A DNA stretch of 64,000 bases from Dryococelus australis (GCA_029891345.1 CM057009.1:311278166-311342165); one strand, 5' to 3'; numbered from the stretch's first letter, positions 12,434-24,002 are shown. Program-made: numbers and translations. The notes: generated by a model from the letters alone, not told the origin.

Positions 12434-12970
12434 CAGGGCCGTATTGAGCTATGGGCCTTATGGACCCAGGACCAGACCAGGGAGGCAAATTTATGGGGGC
12501 GGCCAAAAATGTTATCATTTGCAATAGAATAGATTGTACACTAGATCAGCTGTTGTAAATAAAATGAAAAAAAAATATTTAGTGGGAAATTAGAAATGTT
12601 TCGTGTTATTTATTTTTTTATTTTTTTTTTTACCCAAATATTGATGTCAACACATGCACATCACAAACTCAACAACGCTTTTTACAGCTCTATGTTCTTG
12701 CAATTGAAAATTATTTAACTGTGAAACTGGACTATGACGATGTTATAAACTAATTTGCAAATGAAAAAGTACGACATAAACCAATTACCTGTTAGTTAAA
12801 ATATTTTTTATTGTTTGACAAACTGTGAATAAACATGTGTTATGTCAGTTATGTGATATGTTTGTTTGTTGTATAAGAGATTTTGTGCTCATAGCAAAAA
12901 AAAAAAGTGGGGTGGGGAGCAAAATATTTCCTTGGGCCCAGAGGTGTGCCAGTAGTTAAATTCGTCCCTG
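12434..12970. mobile_element. non-autonomous hAT element with 8-bp TSD
   Basis: The left end CAGGGCCGTATTGAGC and right end (complement) CAGGGACGAATTTAAC form a hAT-type terminal repeat. Both ends go on to a GGGCC-containing subterminal region. The flanking 8-mers are AGCGTGAC (12426-12433) and AGTGTGAC (12971-12978), 7 of 8 identical, as expected of a hAT target duplication. The 537-bp interior has no transposase. The target site was itself a palindrome (GGTGTCAC...GTGACACC). Confidence 0.85.
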
Positions 12971-12979
12971 AGTGTGACA

Positions 12980-14180
12980 CCTCGCATTTTCATCAATGTG
13001 TAGTACACAAAACAGGGCCACTGCATCATTTCTATTACATAAACACCTACAGAACGTGCTAAAAACAATTAGGTTATGATAAAACGTGTTGGCTGAACGG
13101 GCACTGAAAGAGGATAGGTTGGCTGGACAGCAAATAGAGAATCTGACAGTCAAATGAGATACGAGCAAGCTCTTTCACAATCAATACTGACGCTGACAAA
13201 ATTCTCCGAATTTTATTTCATAATACAATCACAGTTTCAAATGTAACACGAAAACCGCCAAATGCTTTAAAATGAAAATGCCGCATATTCAGATTCAATG
13301 AGAAAACGACCTTTCGTTTTCAAGTACAACAACTTAGATGAAAAAATGTTCATAAAAATTACGTATTTAATAATTATAATGATGAAACGTTCATTACACT
13401 TAAGCGAACTGATTTTTATATCTAATAAATAGTTTGGCATCATATTGGCTTAGATTTTAACAAAAGGGCAATTAAGAAATAAAATAAATTTCATTACACA
13501 AAACACGAGTCACTGAATTATTTATATTTAAAAAAACTACCAACAAAATTGTGACAAAACTAACTAGGTTATGATTGAACGTGTTTGCAATATGGGTTCT
13601 GAAACAGAGGTAATGTTGAATGGACGGTAGCATGAGGCGTGAACAAACACATTCATGATCGATAACATTGTTCGTGGAACAGCTAATAATGGCGGTGGAT
13701 GGAAATGCCCAGTAGTATTTTATTATTACAGCCTATCGTAGGTTTTAAATTAATTGATATGTCATTAAAATAACATATTAATTATCTTTTATGCCTGATA
13801 TTCATTTAGTGTGTACGTCAAGTAAATTTTTTTTTTACCACAGCTAACAAACTTCGAAAAAAAAAATTATATTACGTAACAGATTAAATAAACACATTAT
13901 AATCTCACACACACAAATATTTTAATCTCAAATGTGCAATAAAACAAAATAAAATAATTAAAATAACCAGTAAAAAAAATTTAAGCCCTTAACAATGAAT
14001 TCCAGCCTTGGTGACTCCCTTTGTTTCAACATCCATTTAGGAATATAGTAATCATGTGCAAATAATATAGTGGTGTTATGTATCACTGTAAATATATTTA
14101 ATTTCACCCGACTTGTGCATGATGTCAGTGTAAAAATACACATTGACCTCAATTTCACAACTCTTGTAAACACAGCTTAT
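12980..14180. other. AT-rich, no gene recognised
   Basis: Only short frames rich in Asn, Lys and Ile-type codons are present. There is a weak direct repeat of TAGGTTATGATWRAACGTGTT at about 13073 and 13564, with neighbouring similarity (GCATGAGGCGTGAACAAAC), suggesting diverged copies of one repeat. Confidence 0.4.
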
Positions 14181-14183
14181 ACA

Positions 14184-14745
14184 GGCTGTTGACTGTAAAC
14201 TGAGCACTATTTAAAAGCCTTGATTAAGATCTACTTGTATGCAGATAGCATATTTTTACACCATATGTAAAATTGACACTGCCATGGACCTGATAACTTC
14301 TTCCCTGCAGGGACGACAGTGGTGTAGCGGTTACACTACTCGCCTCCCACCTTGATGAACCAGGTTCCATTCCTGGCAGGGTCGCTCCTGCATTGTCGCA
14401 TATAGAAACTGTGCCAGACGATGCCGCTGTTCAACAGGTTTTCTTGGGGATATCCCATTTTCCCCACCCCTTCATTCTGGCGCGGCTCCATACATTGTTT
14501 TGACACTCGTTGGCTCTAAAGACCTCAATGTTAAGAGCTGCCCAAATCTCTCCACTCCACCATATTCCTGTGTCCATCAAGTAAAGGTGTGAAGTTATTA
14601 GAAAAAAAATAGTTCACAAATTTGCTTATTTTTACACTTATATATATATAAAAAACGGAAAGTAATAGAAACCATTTCAGTATTCACAAATATGTAACTC
14701 ATTTAATTCAGCTGTAAGACATGCAACTGTCATCCCTCCATCATT
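14184..14745. mobile_element. MITE interrupted by a SINE
   Basis: The left end GGCTGTTGACTGTAAACTGA and the interior (GATCTACTTGTATGCA, CATATGTAAAATTGACACTGC, then GCTTATTTTTACACTT) align with the full MITE at 17622-18040. At 14311-14558 a SINE splits the alignment. The sequences next to it (TTCCCTG and TTCCTGTG) could be its target duplication. The far end is missing and abuts an inverted MITE end from 14749. Confidence 0.8.
14311..14558 (+). mobile_element. tRNA-derived SINE, copy 2, nested
   Basis: Same family as 11977-12221 but more diverged: head GTGGTGTAGCGGTTACACTA, B-box-like GGTTCCATTCC, then GACGATGCCGCTGTT, CCCCTTCATTCTGG and AAGAGCTGCCCAAATCTCTC. It lies inside a MITE, so it is younger than that MITE. 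Confidence 0.85.
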
Positions 14746-14748
14746 AAA

Positions 14749-14890
14749 GACTGTTCACGATAAAGTGAACACTAGAAATCAACCTTTGAAAAAAACCACT
14801 GCCCACAACTGCGTATGTATAACCATGTGTGCCACCGCACGAGCTGGGGATGAACACACCCAGTTATGTTGGCAGTGAAATTTGAAAAGT
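14749..14890 (-). mobile_element. truncated inverted MITE copy
   Basis: GACTGTTCACGATAAAGTGA and the next ~110 bases (AACCTTTGAAAAAAACCACTGC, GGGGATGAACACACCCAGTT) align to the start of the 30260-30670 copy, orientation opposite to its left neighbour. The homology fades near 14890. Confidence 0.7.
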
Positions 14891-15210
14891 AGAATCTAAG
14901 AAATAAGGCTGTATTGCATTTATAATGTTTGAATTTTTTACTACTTAAATTGTTTGAAGTATATTTTATATACGTTAAAGTAACTATCAGCTTAAAGACA
15001 ATGCATTTACTGTAACTCATTGTGTCACGTGATCGGCGCAACGGTCAAAATCAACGGTCCGTTGTTGTGTTTCCTTCATGCTTCTTGCTTGGCTTTGCGT
15101 GAGCGGAGTGGCTGTCAGGCAAACTGCAAATTTTAAGCTGGAAGTTGTCGTGTTTTAATATTTCTCATTTCTTTTTCAGCTTATCTGCAATCAGCATTGT
15201 TTTATTATAG

Positions 15211-15438
15211 GTTGTTAAAGTAGTGTGTAAAGTTATTAGTTCCAGCAAACTACGTACGAATATTCAGCGTCAGGAAGACATTATAAATCTCGCCAAAAGT
15301 ATTTATTCTTCAATTCCTCGAGGAGAGATGAAGTCGTGAAAGGTCATCGAACGAGTTGCTAGGGATAAAATTGATTTATTGCGTCAAAATAGTGTTTTAA
15401 TATTTTTGTCGGTGATTGCTCGTACAATGTTTACATAT
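15211..15438 (+). pseudogene. possible decayed exon, one in-frame stop
   Basis: After an acceptor-like TTTTATTATAG a frame of 76 codons has a single stop (TGA at 15337-15339). The peptide (VVKVVCKVISSS..., RQEDIINLAKSIYSSIPRGE, then KVIERVARDKIDLLRQ) is of ordinary protein composition and predicted helical. Upstream, 15030-15150 is CpG-richer with CACGTG and a palindrome CAACGGTCCGTTG. The family is not recognised. It could be an old transposase or host pseudogene fragment, or chance. Confidence 0.22.
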
Positions 15439-15680
15439 TAGCCAAACATTATGCACCGAGCCAGAGTCCCAGCGCCAGCAGGGGAATAAATATCCAAAAC
15501 AATTATACAAGGAATTTATTTCAGGTGGTAACACGAAGCGTAACGCATCAGCGGAACTGGGAGTTTAACATATTTCTGTAATATTTGTAAGATTACTGTA
15601 ATATTGTCTCATGAAAACATGTTCAATTGCAAAAGGATTGAACTGAACACTAGGCACCGTACCTAAATAACAATTTATAA

Positions 15681-15811
15681 ATACAATAGTGGGGAGGGCT
15701 ATGAACTTGAGGGAAATTGAGGGGTTAAAGTTTATAATGAAAATGTACATATTTTGTATTTTTTTTACCCCACAATTCCCCTGATCTTCATAGCCCTCCC
15801 CACTATCGTAT
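15681..15811. mobile_element. foldback MITE, ~45-bp inverted repeats
   Basis: AATAGTGGGGAGGGCTATGA at the left is mirrored by TCATAGCCCTCCCCACTAT at the right. Pairing extends inward through GAGGGAAATTGAGGGGT / ACCCCACAATTCCCCTGAT. Only a short loop remains between the arms. A third end of the same family (TACCCCACAATTTCCC...CGTCCCCACTATCG) lies at 15951-16003. Confidence 0.9.
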
Positions 15812-15863
15812 TTGTAGCTTGTATTGGTAATATTGTGTATTTAGTTAATGTACGGTTCGGTTT

Positions 15864-15895
15864 TTTTTTTCTTTCTTTCTTTCTTTCTTTCTTCA
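15864..15895. repeat. (TTTC)n microsatellite
   Basis: About seven CTTT units follow a run of T between the two foldback-family ends. Confidence 0.9.
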
Positions 15896-15950
15896 ATTTA
15901 ATGTATTTTCATAAATAAATATTATATTATTTACATATTTTTCACCTATT

Positions 15951-16003
15951 TTACCCCACAATTTCCCTTATCTTAATAGCCGTCCCCACTATCGTTTTTG
16001 GGG
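15951..16003. mobile_element. single end of the foldback MITE family
   Basis: TACCCCACAATTTCCCTTAT followed by CCGTCCCCACTATCG repeats the right arm of 15681-15811 about 190 bp further on. No partner arm follows, so it is a fragment or the outer end of a larger composite. Confidence 0.75.
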
Positions 16004-17400
16004 TTTCTATTAGTCAAATGTTGATGCCCCTAGTAAATTCATGTTCTGTGTAATTAGTAGAGTGGAATCATAATACTTTTTGAGATTTTTTTTAAAAGCG
16101 CCCATTTTTTTTAAATACCCTGTTTTCAGCATATTTATTTTGCTTATGTACATATCCGTAATGTTTATATACTTTTTCAGTGTATTTTCATACTTTGGAA
16201 TGTTATTGTTTACATTTGGGAAACTATGCATTTGAATATTAATTTTTATGTAATTCGGGTTGTGTTTGCACCAACTACCAAATATTTTCGATGATTTATT
16301 AAAGAAACAACTGAATGAAAACTGCAATTGTTTCCTTTCTAGGTAGTCGCTTACTCTTTACACACCTTAAGGTCTACATATCATTACTGTTTTACTGTAC
16401 AAATATCTTAATTTCTCTACATACTGAGTTTGCAAGCAATTTTAATTTGAATGAGTGGAGAGTTGTTGAGTACATATTTTGATGGCGAGAATAATTCTTC
16501 TCCAGCCAGTGCATCAAAGTTCATTCTGTGTGCTAAACACCATGTACTGACACCACACATCAGACACTTTAATTGCAGCAGTGGAGACGTCATCAGGTTG
16601 TATACAGTTGGCAAGTCAGTGTAGGAGATATATATATATATATACATATATATAATATCAGAGTGTGAACCAGCTGTCGAGTGAAGGTTACCGTCAAAAC
16701 CAATCAAAAGTAGTAGCAACGTTCCCCCCCCCCCCCCGTCCATACACGCATTAGTTTACACAATTGTGTACAAAAATTTCAAACTATAATATTTCACTCC
16801 TGAGAGTCATCGCTACATTTCAGTGATATTAAATTATAAATTATTTACAAATAAATAAAGGATTTCTTTTTATAATTTCAATTCCTCTTATTTAATCCCT
16901 GAAGTACTCAGTATTTTAACTTTGTGCATACACCTATAGTATTAACTTAAATGAGGTGTTTTTTCAATGAATTATTTTGCCACATTCTGCAATGCAGTTA
17001 AGTCACTTATAGTGATATGCACACATTTCTTTTGACCTGTTAGCCTATTTACACAGTTTTGTTTGCAGTGATCACAGAATTGGAGAAAGTACTTGCAAAT
17101 TGCATTACAATAACAAGTGCCATAAATTTGAACAGAACATGTTTGACACTTATCACACACATTTCACGTTTTCAGAAATAGTTTAGGAATCGTGGTATAA
17201 ATGCATGGGAAATTATTTTACCAAACATACTTTATCATCATTTCTATATCCCGGTATGGTAATATTCCCAAAAAACTTTTTACGGTGCATTTCATTTTAT
17301 AGAGTTGCCTGTAGTCGGCATTTGCCGCCCCTCGACTGTATCTTCTTAACATAGTGCGGATGGAAACAGTTCGTTTAGAAAAAAAAACACATTCAAGTCA
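16004..17400. other. no gene recognised
   Basis: AT-rich, with a (TA)n tract at about 16628-16655 and a run of 14 C at 16724-16737. Frames on the minus strand are short and low in complexity. Confidence 0.45.
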
Positions 17401-17401
17401 C

Positions 17402-17512
17402 GTATTCGGAGAGATCAATACCACTTAAATGTTCTCGAATTCAAGTAGCGAGTAAAAGATCTCGAATATTCCAAGTATTCGATTCCTGAAAATATTCGAT
17501 TCTGCCCGTCAC
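17402..17512. mobile_element. truncated hAT-like transposon end
   Basis: ATTCCAAGTATTCGATTCC...CCCGTCACTA is the inverse of the motif set at 2699-2860. Only this end of the element is recognisable. Confidence 0.4.
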
Positions 17513-17621
17513 TAATGCATCCACTCAAAACCACGTATTACCTTAAGTGCTAACAGAAATGTGTATATGGCAGGCCAAACAACTCGCAAACGGCAGATAG
17601 TTAGTAGTTCGCAGGAGTAAA

Positions 17622-18040
17622 GACTGTTCACAATTAAGTGAGCACTTTTGAAAGCCCTGCTTAAGATCTACTTGTATGCACGTGGTGTATTCTTCCGCCT
17701 TATGCAAGATTAACATTGTTATGGGGCTCATCACTTTATTAATGCGTCGGTCAAGTGTAACTATGAAATTATTATACAAGTAAATATTTTAAAAATCTGC
17801 TCATTTTTACTCTTCGATGCATTAAAAAAAACAGAAAGCGAAAGAAATTATTTAAAATATCAGAAATGGGTACCTAACACTTTTTATTCGACGTTAAGAT
17901 ACGGAACTACTTCCCATCCATCGTTACCAACTTCACCGGGCGCATGTCACTCAGGGCGTCCGTTAAAATATATACAGGTAGGAGTAGTGACGTTTTTCCG
18001 AGGTTGATTTCAAAAGTGCTCACTTTATCGTGAATAGCCT
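17622..18040. mobile_element. complete 419-bp MITE (GGCTGTTCAC family A)
   Basis: Terminal inverted repeats GACTGTTCACAATTAAGTGA / TCACTTTATCGTGAATAGCC run about 30 bp to AGCACTTTTGAAA. There is no coding capacity. It matches 30260-30670 end to end in inverted orientation (shared AAGATCTACTTGTATGCA, CGTCGGTCAAGTGTAACT, ACGTTAAGAT, CGCATGTCACTCAG). Related copies are at 7237, 14184, 14749, 41198 and 43006. Confidence 0.93.
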
Positions 18041-18485
18041 ATACAAATGGAATCCAATATTAGCCCTATAATTATGCCCTTCGTGGTGCATCCAAAAATT
18101 ACGAAGACGGTTTTTTTTTTTCTTCTGAAGAGTGGATTTATTTAAGTTTCTTCGTATGAGTAATATTAATGAATAGAAAATCTTACGTATGAGTAGCGGC
18201 ACTGTTCTTATGTATGGAAAATACGGTATCCTCTATTCACATTTATTTACGACGGACATTCACGCCACTCATTAAGACGTTAGCAAATTATTATTATATA
18301 TATAACAAGCATTATAATCTGTCTTATGCTTTCCGCAATTTAAAAAGCAATAAGAAGGCAATAATATCACAATACTCAATATAAGGCTTTTATGTGTATC
18401 TGTTAAGTTCCTCATTCTACACAGCTTAATTATTATAATTTAAAAACAAATCGATTTGATTAGCAAACGACCTCGGCCAGTCTAT

Positions 18486-18548
18486 TGCACTGTGCAGTTA
18501 TTTGCGTACTAGCCTCTAGTACGCAAATCTTAGTAGCCTACTAAGATT
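18486..18548. other. three adjacent palindromes
   Basis: TGCACTGTGCA (18486-18496), then a perfect 12-bp hairpin ATTTGCGTACTA/TAGTACGCAAAT with loop GCCTC (18500-18528), then a perfect 10-bp hairpin AATCTTAGTA/TACTAAGATT with loop GCC (18526-18548). The two hairpins overlap by three bases and share AGCCT at their centres. Confidence 0.92.
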
Positions 18549-19319
18549 ATAGAAATGAACGTTTTCTAACGAGAACAACATTAAAGTATAAACAACAATA
18601 ATGTATCACATAAAATAACTGAAAATATTTCATTATTCAATAGAGGTTTGAACTCTAAAACAACGTAGCGTGGGCCCGAGCACCGATCAACTAAGCTACG
18701 AAAACTACTTTGCAGTAGTCGCCTAAAATAATGACTGAAATTCACAGTTATCACGTATTTTGTAAAGTTTTGATTTATTGTTTTATAATGACCGTGTGAG
18801 TAGTTTGAAATGTTTCCCGTTACTTATGCGTGCATTACGTTTCATAAGGTACCACAAATACATTTTGCAGAACCCGTAATATTTTCGTAAACGGATATAT
18901 ACAGCTTGAGGTTGTTACTGGGGTGTCCGCCATCTTGCCTGTCCCAGCTTTGTGGGTAGGTGTAGCAAAAATTTAGAGCACGTTCTATTCATAGACTATA
19001 GATGAGGTAGACCGATCTCGCTGCTGTGCACAACCAATCTCCGTGTCCCAAAATTGAACTGCTTTTCTGTCCACACGTTTAGTAAAAATGGCATTGTTTG
19101 GATTTGTTAGAAACATGATTTTTAAACAAATGTTTGAGACATATGTAGGCCTGTAGTTCCCGAATTTTGATTACAGTCGATTGGTTTTAAGTATTCTATT
19201 CATATAATAGTCCTTGTCATTTGAAAATTAAGATATAAACCAACACTTTCATCGCTGTTGACCGACCATGTGACTTTGACAGTTGTGTATAATTGGGGTA
19301 GGTCAATATTGGGTACATG

Positions 19320-19557
19320 CGCAGACGACCAATAAGCGGAACCTCATTTTTAGCCCATGGTTTTACTAGGCCTAGTGTACAATAACTGGTCTGCTGATTG
19401 GTGCAAGTGACCCTCTGACGTCACAGCTCGCCGTCCCAATGTCCCAAGATCCCATGTCTCAACATCATTCGCCCACCAACTTCAGCTTTCGTACGCAGAC
19501 GCACGCGTGGACGAGTTCCACTTGTTTATTCTATTAACATTTTATCGCGCGCAAACG
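19320..19557 (+). promoter_or_regulatory. promoter-like block and non-coding first exon
   Basis: CCAAT at 19329, an inverted CCAAT (ATTGG) at 19397 and a perfect palindromic CRE (TGACGTCA, 19416-19423) lie within 100 bp. A GC-richer stretch follows with no TATA box, ending at a consensus donor ACG|GTAAGT (donor 19558-19563). This is the usual arrangement of a CRE/CCAAT promoter with a short 5' UTR exon. The partner exon was not found. A second CRE-CCAAT pair lies 630 bp downstream. Confidence 0.45.
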
Positions 19558-20040
19558 GTAAGTAAATAATAATGTAGAAACTAAACACAAAGATTGAAAA
19601 TATAAAACTCGTTATTTGTTCAGAGCAATAACCTTCAATCGCGTAATGGTGAAAAAGAGACTTTAATAATTCGAATGCAAACATGTACTGACTAGAGCTA
19701 AAAAAAAAAAAACAATATCCAAATGAAGTTAGATTAGCTAAAGCAAAATCAAAAAGTACTCATTCGCATAACTCAAATGAGAAAACAAAATAAAATAAGC
19801 TAGAAATATCAACACTTACGAGTGATCGTATACAATTGATTGAAGCGCCGATAAGGGTGCACTCTAGTTTCAGGGCCATAGATATGCACAGACTCGCATA
19901 GAAATGAAGCACCACTACCACTTCATAGTGGAGATTCCAAGCGTCACTAGATGTCGTATGCTCAGACAGTTTTAGTTTAAGGACTAGTGCGGATTCATGA
20001 AGTTTAGTATGGATGGTTACTAAATACGAAGATACACGAG

Positions 20041-20110
20041 CTAGTAATGACGTCAGTAGATCTCAGCCAATAGGAAGTCGCGGAAACTATGACGTCTGCT
20101 TCATCTCGTA
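20041..20110. promoter_or_regulatory. second CRE + CCAAT module
   Basis: TGACGTCA at 20048-20055 and CCAAT at 20067-20071 lie 11 bp apart, followed by a half CRE (TGACGTC) at about 20090. With 19320-19557 it may form a divergent or alternative promoter pair. Confidence 0.4.
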
Positions 20111-20947
20111 AGAAATGTTTGCTCCTCGAAATACGCACATTATTCTTACACTGCTTTAAAATGTCATTTATATGCTGGGATTAAAATAAAACGCATGTTG
20201 AATTTATAATACTGCCAGTCAACTAATAAATATGTCCGGAATTGCTATTTTTAATATTTTGTTAACGAAGGTTTATGAAATAAAGTTATTACGAGATTTT
20301 TTGAAGGGATAAATGAGGTAAGGCATTGATTAATTATTAGCAATACTTCACACACAGATTAAACGCCAAACATGAGTTATTTTATTGGTATTTGAACTAA
20401 TACACGAAGTTTTAAAACCATATAACTTACACGTTCGATTTTCTAAATATACTTTTCGAAACGTTATTATACATGCGTAATTTGCTTAATGTTATAGAAA
20501 CGTAGTTTATTCGTAAATGTAGACATTCTGTAAACTTTCCTATTTTTTGTGAATTAATGCGTGAACACTAAAATAATTTGCACTTATAAAGACAACTAAA
20601 AACATGTAGCAATAAATAAAAGTTATAAAATTTAGAATTATCTAGTGACGGTAACGCGTTTATAACTGTTGTGTACCAATTAACACGTTATTTTTGCGAA
20701 ACGAGTCTGGATGAAAAATTACTATATGATCATATATGTAGTGTTCCAGTTCCTTAAATACATTCTCTTAACAAGAATGTGTGAATACATAGCCCCGTAC
20801 ACATTATAAACTTTAAATCTTAGTCAAATACGTGTCTTATTTCCGCCATTTTGCAGAAAATCTCCACTAGATGGTAGGTAATTTAGGGAGGTCGCTCCGC
20901 GACTAGATTTCTCGAGTTTAAAAGTAAGGACCACTACGACTTAAAGA

Positions 20948-22043
20948 GACTGAGCATACACACAACGAGTAATAGGGCTATGGTGCCAATTTCGCTTCGG
21001 TTCTAGAACTAGTGGCGACAAGATACTTCTCTGCATACGGCCCTTTTCTACACTTTTCAAACTAGGGTGACTAATACTTCATGTGACTGAGCATACACAC
21101 AACGAGTAATAGGCCTATGGTGCCAATTTCGCTTCGGTTCTAGTACTAGTGGCGACAAGATACTTCTCTGCATACGGCCGTTTTCTACACTTTTCAAACT
21201 AGGGTGACTAATACTTCATGTGACTGAGCATACACACAACGAGTAATAGGTCTATCGAGCCAATTTCGCTTCGGTTCTAGTACTAGTGGCGACAAGATAC
21301 TTCTCTGCATACGGCCGTTTTCTACACTTTTCAAACTAGGGTGACTAATACTTCATGTGACTGAGTATACACACAACGAGTAATAGGTCTATCGAGCCAA
21401 TTTCGCTTCGGTTCTAGAACTAGTGGCGACAAGATACTTCTCTGCATACGGCCGTTTTCTACACTTTTCAAACTAGGGTGACTAATATTTCATGTGACTG
21501 AGTATACACACAACGAGTAATAGGTCTATCGAGCCAATTTCGCTTCGGTTCTAGAACTAGTGGCGACAAGATACTTCTCTGCATACGGCCCTTTTCTACA
21601 CTTTTCAAACTAGGGTGACTAATACTTCATGTGACTGAGCATACACACAACGAGTAATAGGCCTATGGTGCCAATTTCGCTTCGGTTCTAGTACTAGTGG
21701 CGACAAGATACTTATCTGCATACGGCCGTTTTCTACACTTTTCAAACTAGGGTGACTAATACTTCATGTGACTGAGTATACACACAACGAGTAATAGGTC
21801 TATCGAGCCAATTTCGCTTCGGTTCTAGTACTAGTGGCGACAAGATACTTCTCTGCATACGGCCCTTTTCTACACTTTTCAAACTAGGGTGACTAATACT
21901 TCATGTGACTGAGCATACACACAACGAGTAATAGGCCTATGGTGCCAATTTCGCTTCGGTTCTAGAACTAGTGGCGACAAGATACTTCTCTGCATACGGC
22001 CCTTTTCTAAACTTTTCAAACTAGGGTGACTAATACTTCATGT
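20948..22043. repeat. 137-bp satellite, 8 full units
   Basis: Units start at 20948, 21085, 21222, 21359, 21496, 21633, 21770 and 21907, and a decaying ninth starts at 22044. Each contains ACACAACGAGTAATAGG, TTTCGCTTCGGTTCTAG, ACTAGTGGCGACAAGATACT and CATACGGCC. Two variants alternate: GGCCTATGGTGCC (units 1, 2, 6, 8) and GGTCTATCGAGCC (units 3, 4, 5, 7). The unit length is constant. Confidence 0.97.
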
Positions 22044-22059
22044 GATTGAGCATACGAAA

Positions 22060-23760
22060 CGAGTCATCTAGTGCGATTTTTTTTTCTAGTGTTAGAGACG
22101 ACTAGATTATTCTGTACACGGCCCACAGTGTCTGAAATCTTAGCTTCGGGCCAAAGAGTACGGAAGAAAAAAGAAATTTCACTGCAAGGCTGTACATCTT
22201 TGCTTATCACCTCTCTACGATTGGGCCACTAACGCTTCTCTTGTGACCAACATATAAAAACAAATTATTATTTTGTCGTGGCTATTATATAACATTAAGA
22301 TTAATGAAATATAATTTTAGAGGACGCGGTAAGGGTTTTTTATCATTAATAATTACCAAACTGGTGTAATTAAATTGGTTTGTATTTATCTGCAGAGCGG
22401 TACCGTTATCCGAGAATCCCAGCAATCCAAAAAAGTTAAGTTTCAAAAATAACTTTTTTCGTTTTGACAGTTTACTGTAGTATTTGAATTAAAGAGACTT
22501 TTATTTAGTCAAAAGTGTTGATTATTATAGGAAATAATAGAAAGCTCGTAAGCAGATAAACAGCCCGAACCGAGATACCAGTCAACAAAAGCAAAAATGG
22601 TTTAGAAACTTACATTTCTGGAATGTTGGCAAAGGTGAAGTAGGCCTATTTTACAAGTGTGTTTGTTTTCGAATGTTCACAGTGAGGGACCCAACACCTT
22701 GTGACACATTTCTTTTCAATTTTTCCTATTTCAAAATTGGAATCCTATTTAATTCACGTACGAAGCTTGTAAACAACTTGGTCAAGATCGCCAACTTTAT
22801 GGAATAAATACAACATAGACAATTAAAAACATTTATATAAATTGTTTGCTTGGCGCTTAACGTGTGCATGAATAAAGTTGATTTGATCTTAAACGTAAAA
22901 AAGGATAACTCTGTTTGATTACCAATCCGACGAATACATTATTTTACAAATGAATGATTTTTCGATGTTGGTACAAACGGAATCGTTAGTGCTTGACAAG
23001 AGCAGCAAAACCCCTGTACAATGACTGGCCCCTGCTTCGGACGGCGTCGAATTTGGTGCACTCTGGTGCCAGTGTCGGAAAGCTTAGCTTTGGACGTCGT
23101 TATTGTGGACACGCACGTTGGGACTTGCGTCCGCGGACGAAGGGGGGCCATTCTACTGCGGACGAGCTATTATGTGGACAAGGCCTTACCGTTTCGGGCA
23201 TATCTCGTAAGTAGGAAAACTGTTATACCCGCAGCCAGAACCCTCTGGAGTATTGGCTGATCCAAAAAGGAGTGGGGAGGGGGGCTGCAGTGGCCGCCCT
23301 CCTCTACCATTGAAGGCAGTTTTTTTCCCCCATTGAATATCTCTTGGTTACTGCGAAGTTGGATAAAGAATATGTTCAAAAGTATAAGTCATATGTCTCC
23401 GGCTTTTATCAGTATCATCTGCTTCATATAATTGTAGTAATTTTGACAGTACTGCGAGCATGTTGTAATTGTTGGACACAAAGCCAGTCCAGATTTACTA
23501 TACTAGTGGTGCAACAGAGATCTTTCTTTGACAGTTGCACATTGAAAAGAAGTCTACATACCCTTAATATTTGCTACTCTTATTTGAAACAAAACACGTA
23601 ACTCCAGTGTGGCAACTTCTGACGAAAATGCTTTTGAACAACAACACGTTTCTGGAGATAAAAATCAAACGAAGCCAAGAAGAGAATTTTTTAATGCAAG
23701 AAACAGCTTATACTGTGCTCTCCACAGTGCAGTGGCATTGTGGCATTGACAATGATGTCA
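22060..23760. other. satellite decay, then no gene recognised
   Basis: 22044-22260 holds diverged satellite words (TCTAGTG, CGACTAGAT, ACACGGCCC). From 22990 to 23330 there is a CpG-rich block (GGACGTCGTTATTGTGGACACGC...) open on both strands, like a decayed element end. No supported gene. Confidence 0.35.
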
Positions 23761-23766
23761 AGTATA

Positions 23767-24002
23767 GGCCGTTCACGGTAAAGTGAGCACTTTTTGAAGC
23801 AGTCTCCTCAGACATAATAACCAATAAACACACTTCATTGTGGCCTCAGGCTTTTGGTTTTGAGTATGGTGAAATGTATTATACATTGTACTTGTTACTT
23901 AGATGACAGTATTTACATTAACAAGTGGCGGAAACATATAAATTGGCTGAAAGAAAAAAAGTAACGAGGGCTGCAAAAGTGCCCACTTCACCGTGAACGG
24001 TC
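23767..24002. mobile_element. 236-bp MITE (family B)
   Basis: Ends GGCCGTTCACGGTAAAGTGA / CCACTTCACCGTGAACGGTC match the family A ends, but the interior differs: AATAAACACACTTCATTGTGG, GTGGCGGAAACATATAAATTGG, AAAGAAAAAAAGTAACGAGGG. Other family B copies: 39620, 44060 and 52127. Confidence 0.92.

Noticed and set aside
16417..16743. 108-codon minus-strand ORF
   Set aside because: Begins in the poly-C run and passes through a TA microsatellite (YMYIYIYIS); no domain.
20948..22043. CRISPR-like array
   Set aside because: Units are contiguous 137-bp tandem repeats without unique spacers, and the DNA is eukaryotic.
22990..23260. CpG-rich block with overlapping ORFs on both strands
   Set aside because: No start, domain or splice pattern, and frames overlap in every direction. 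Probably a decayed element end.
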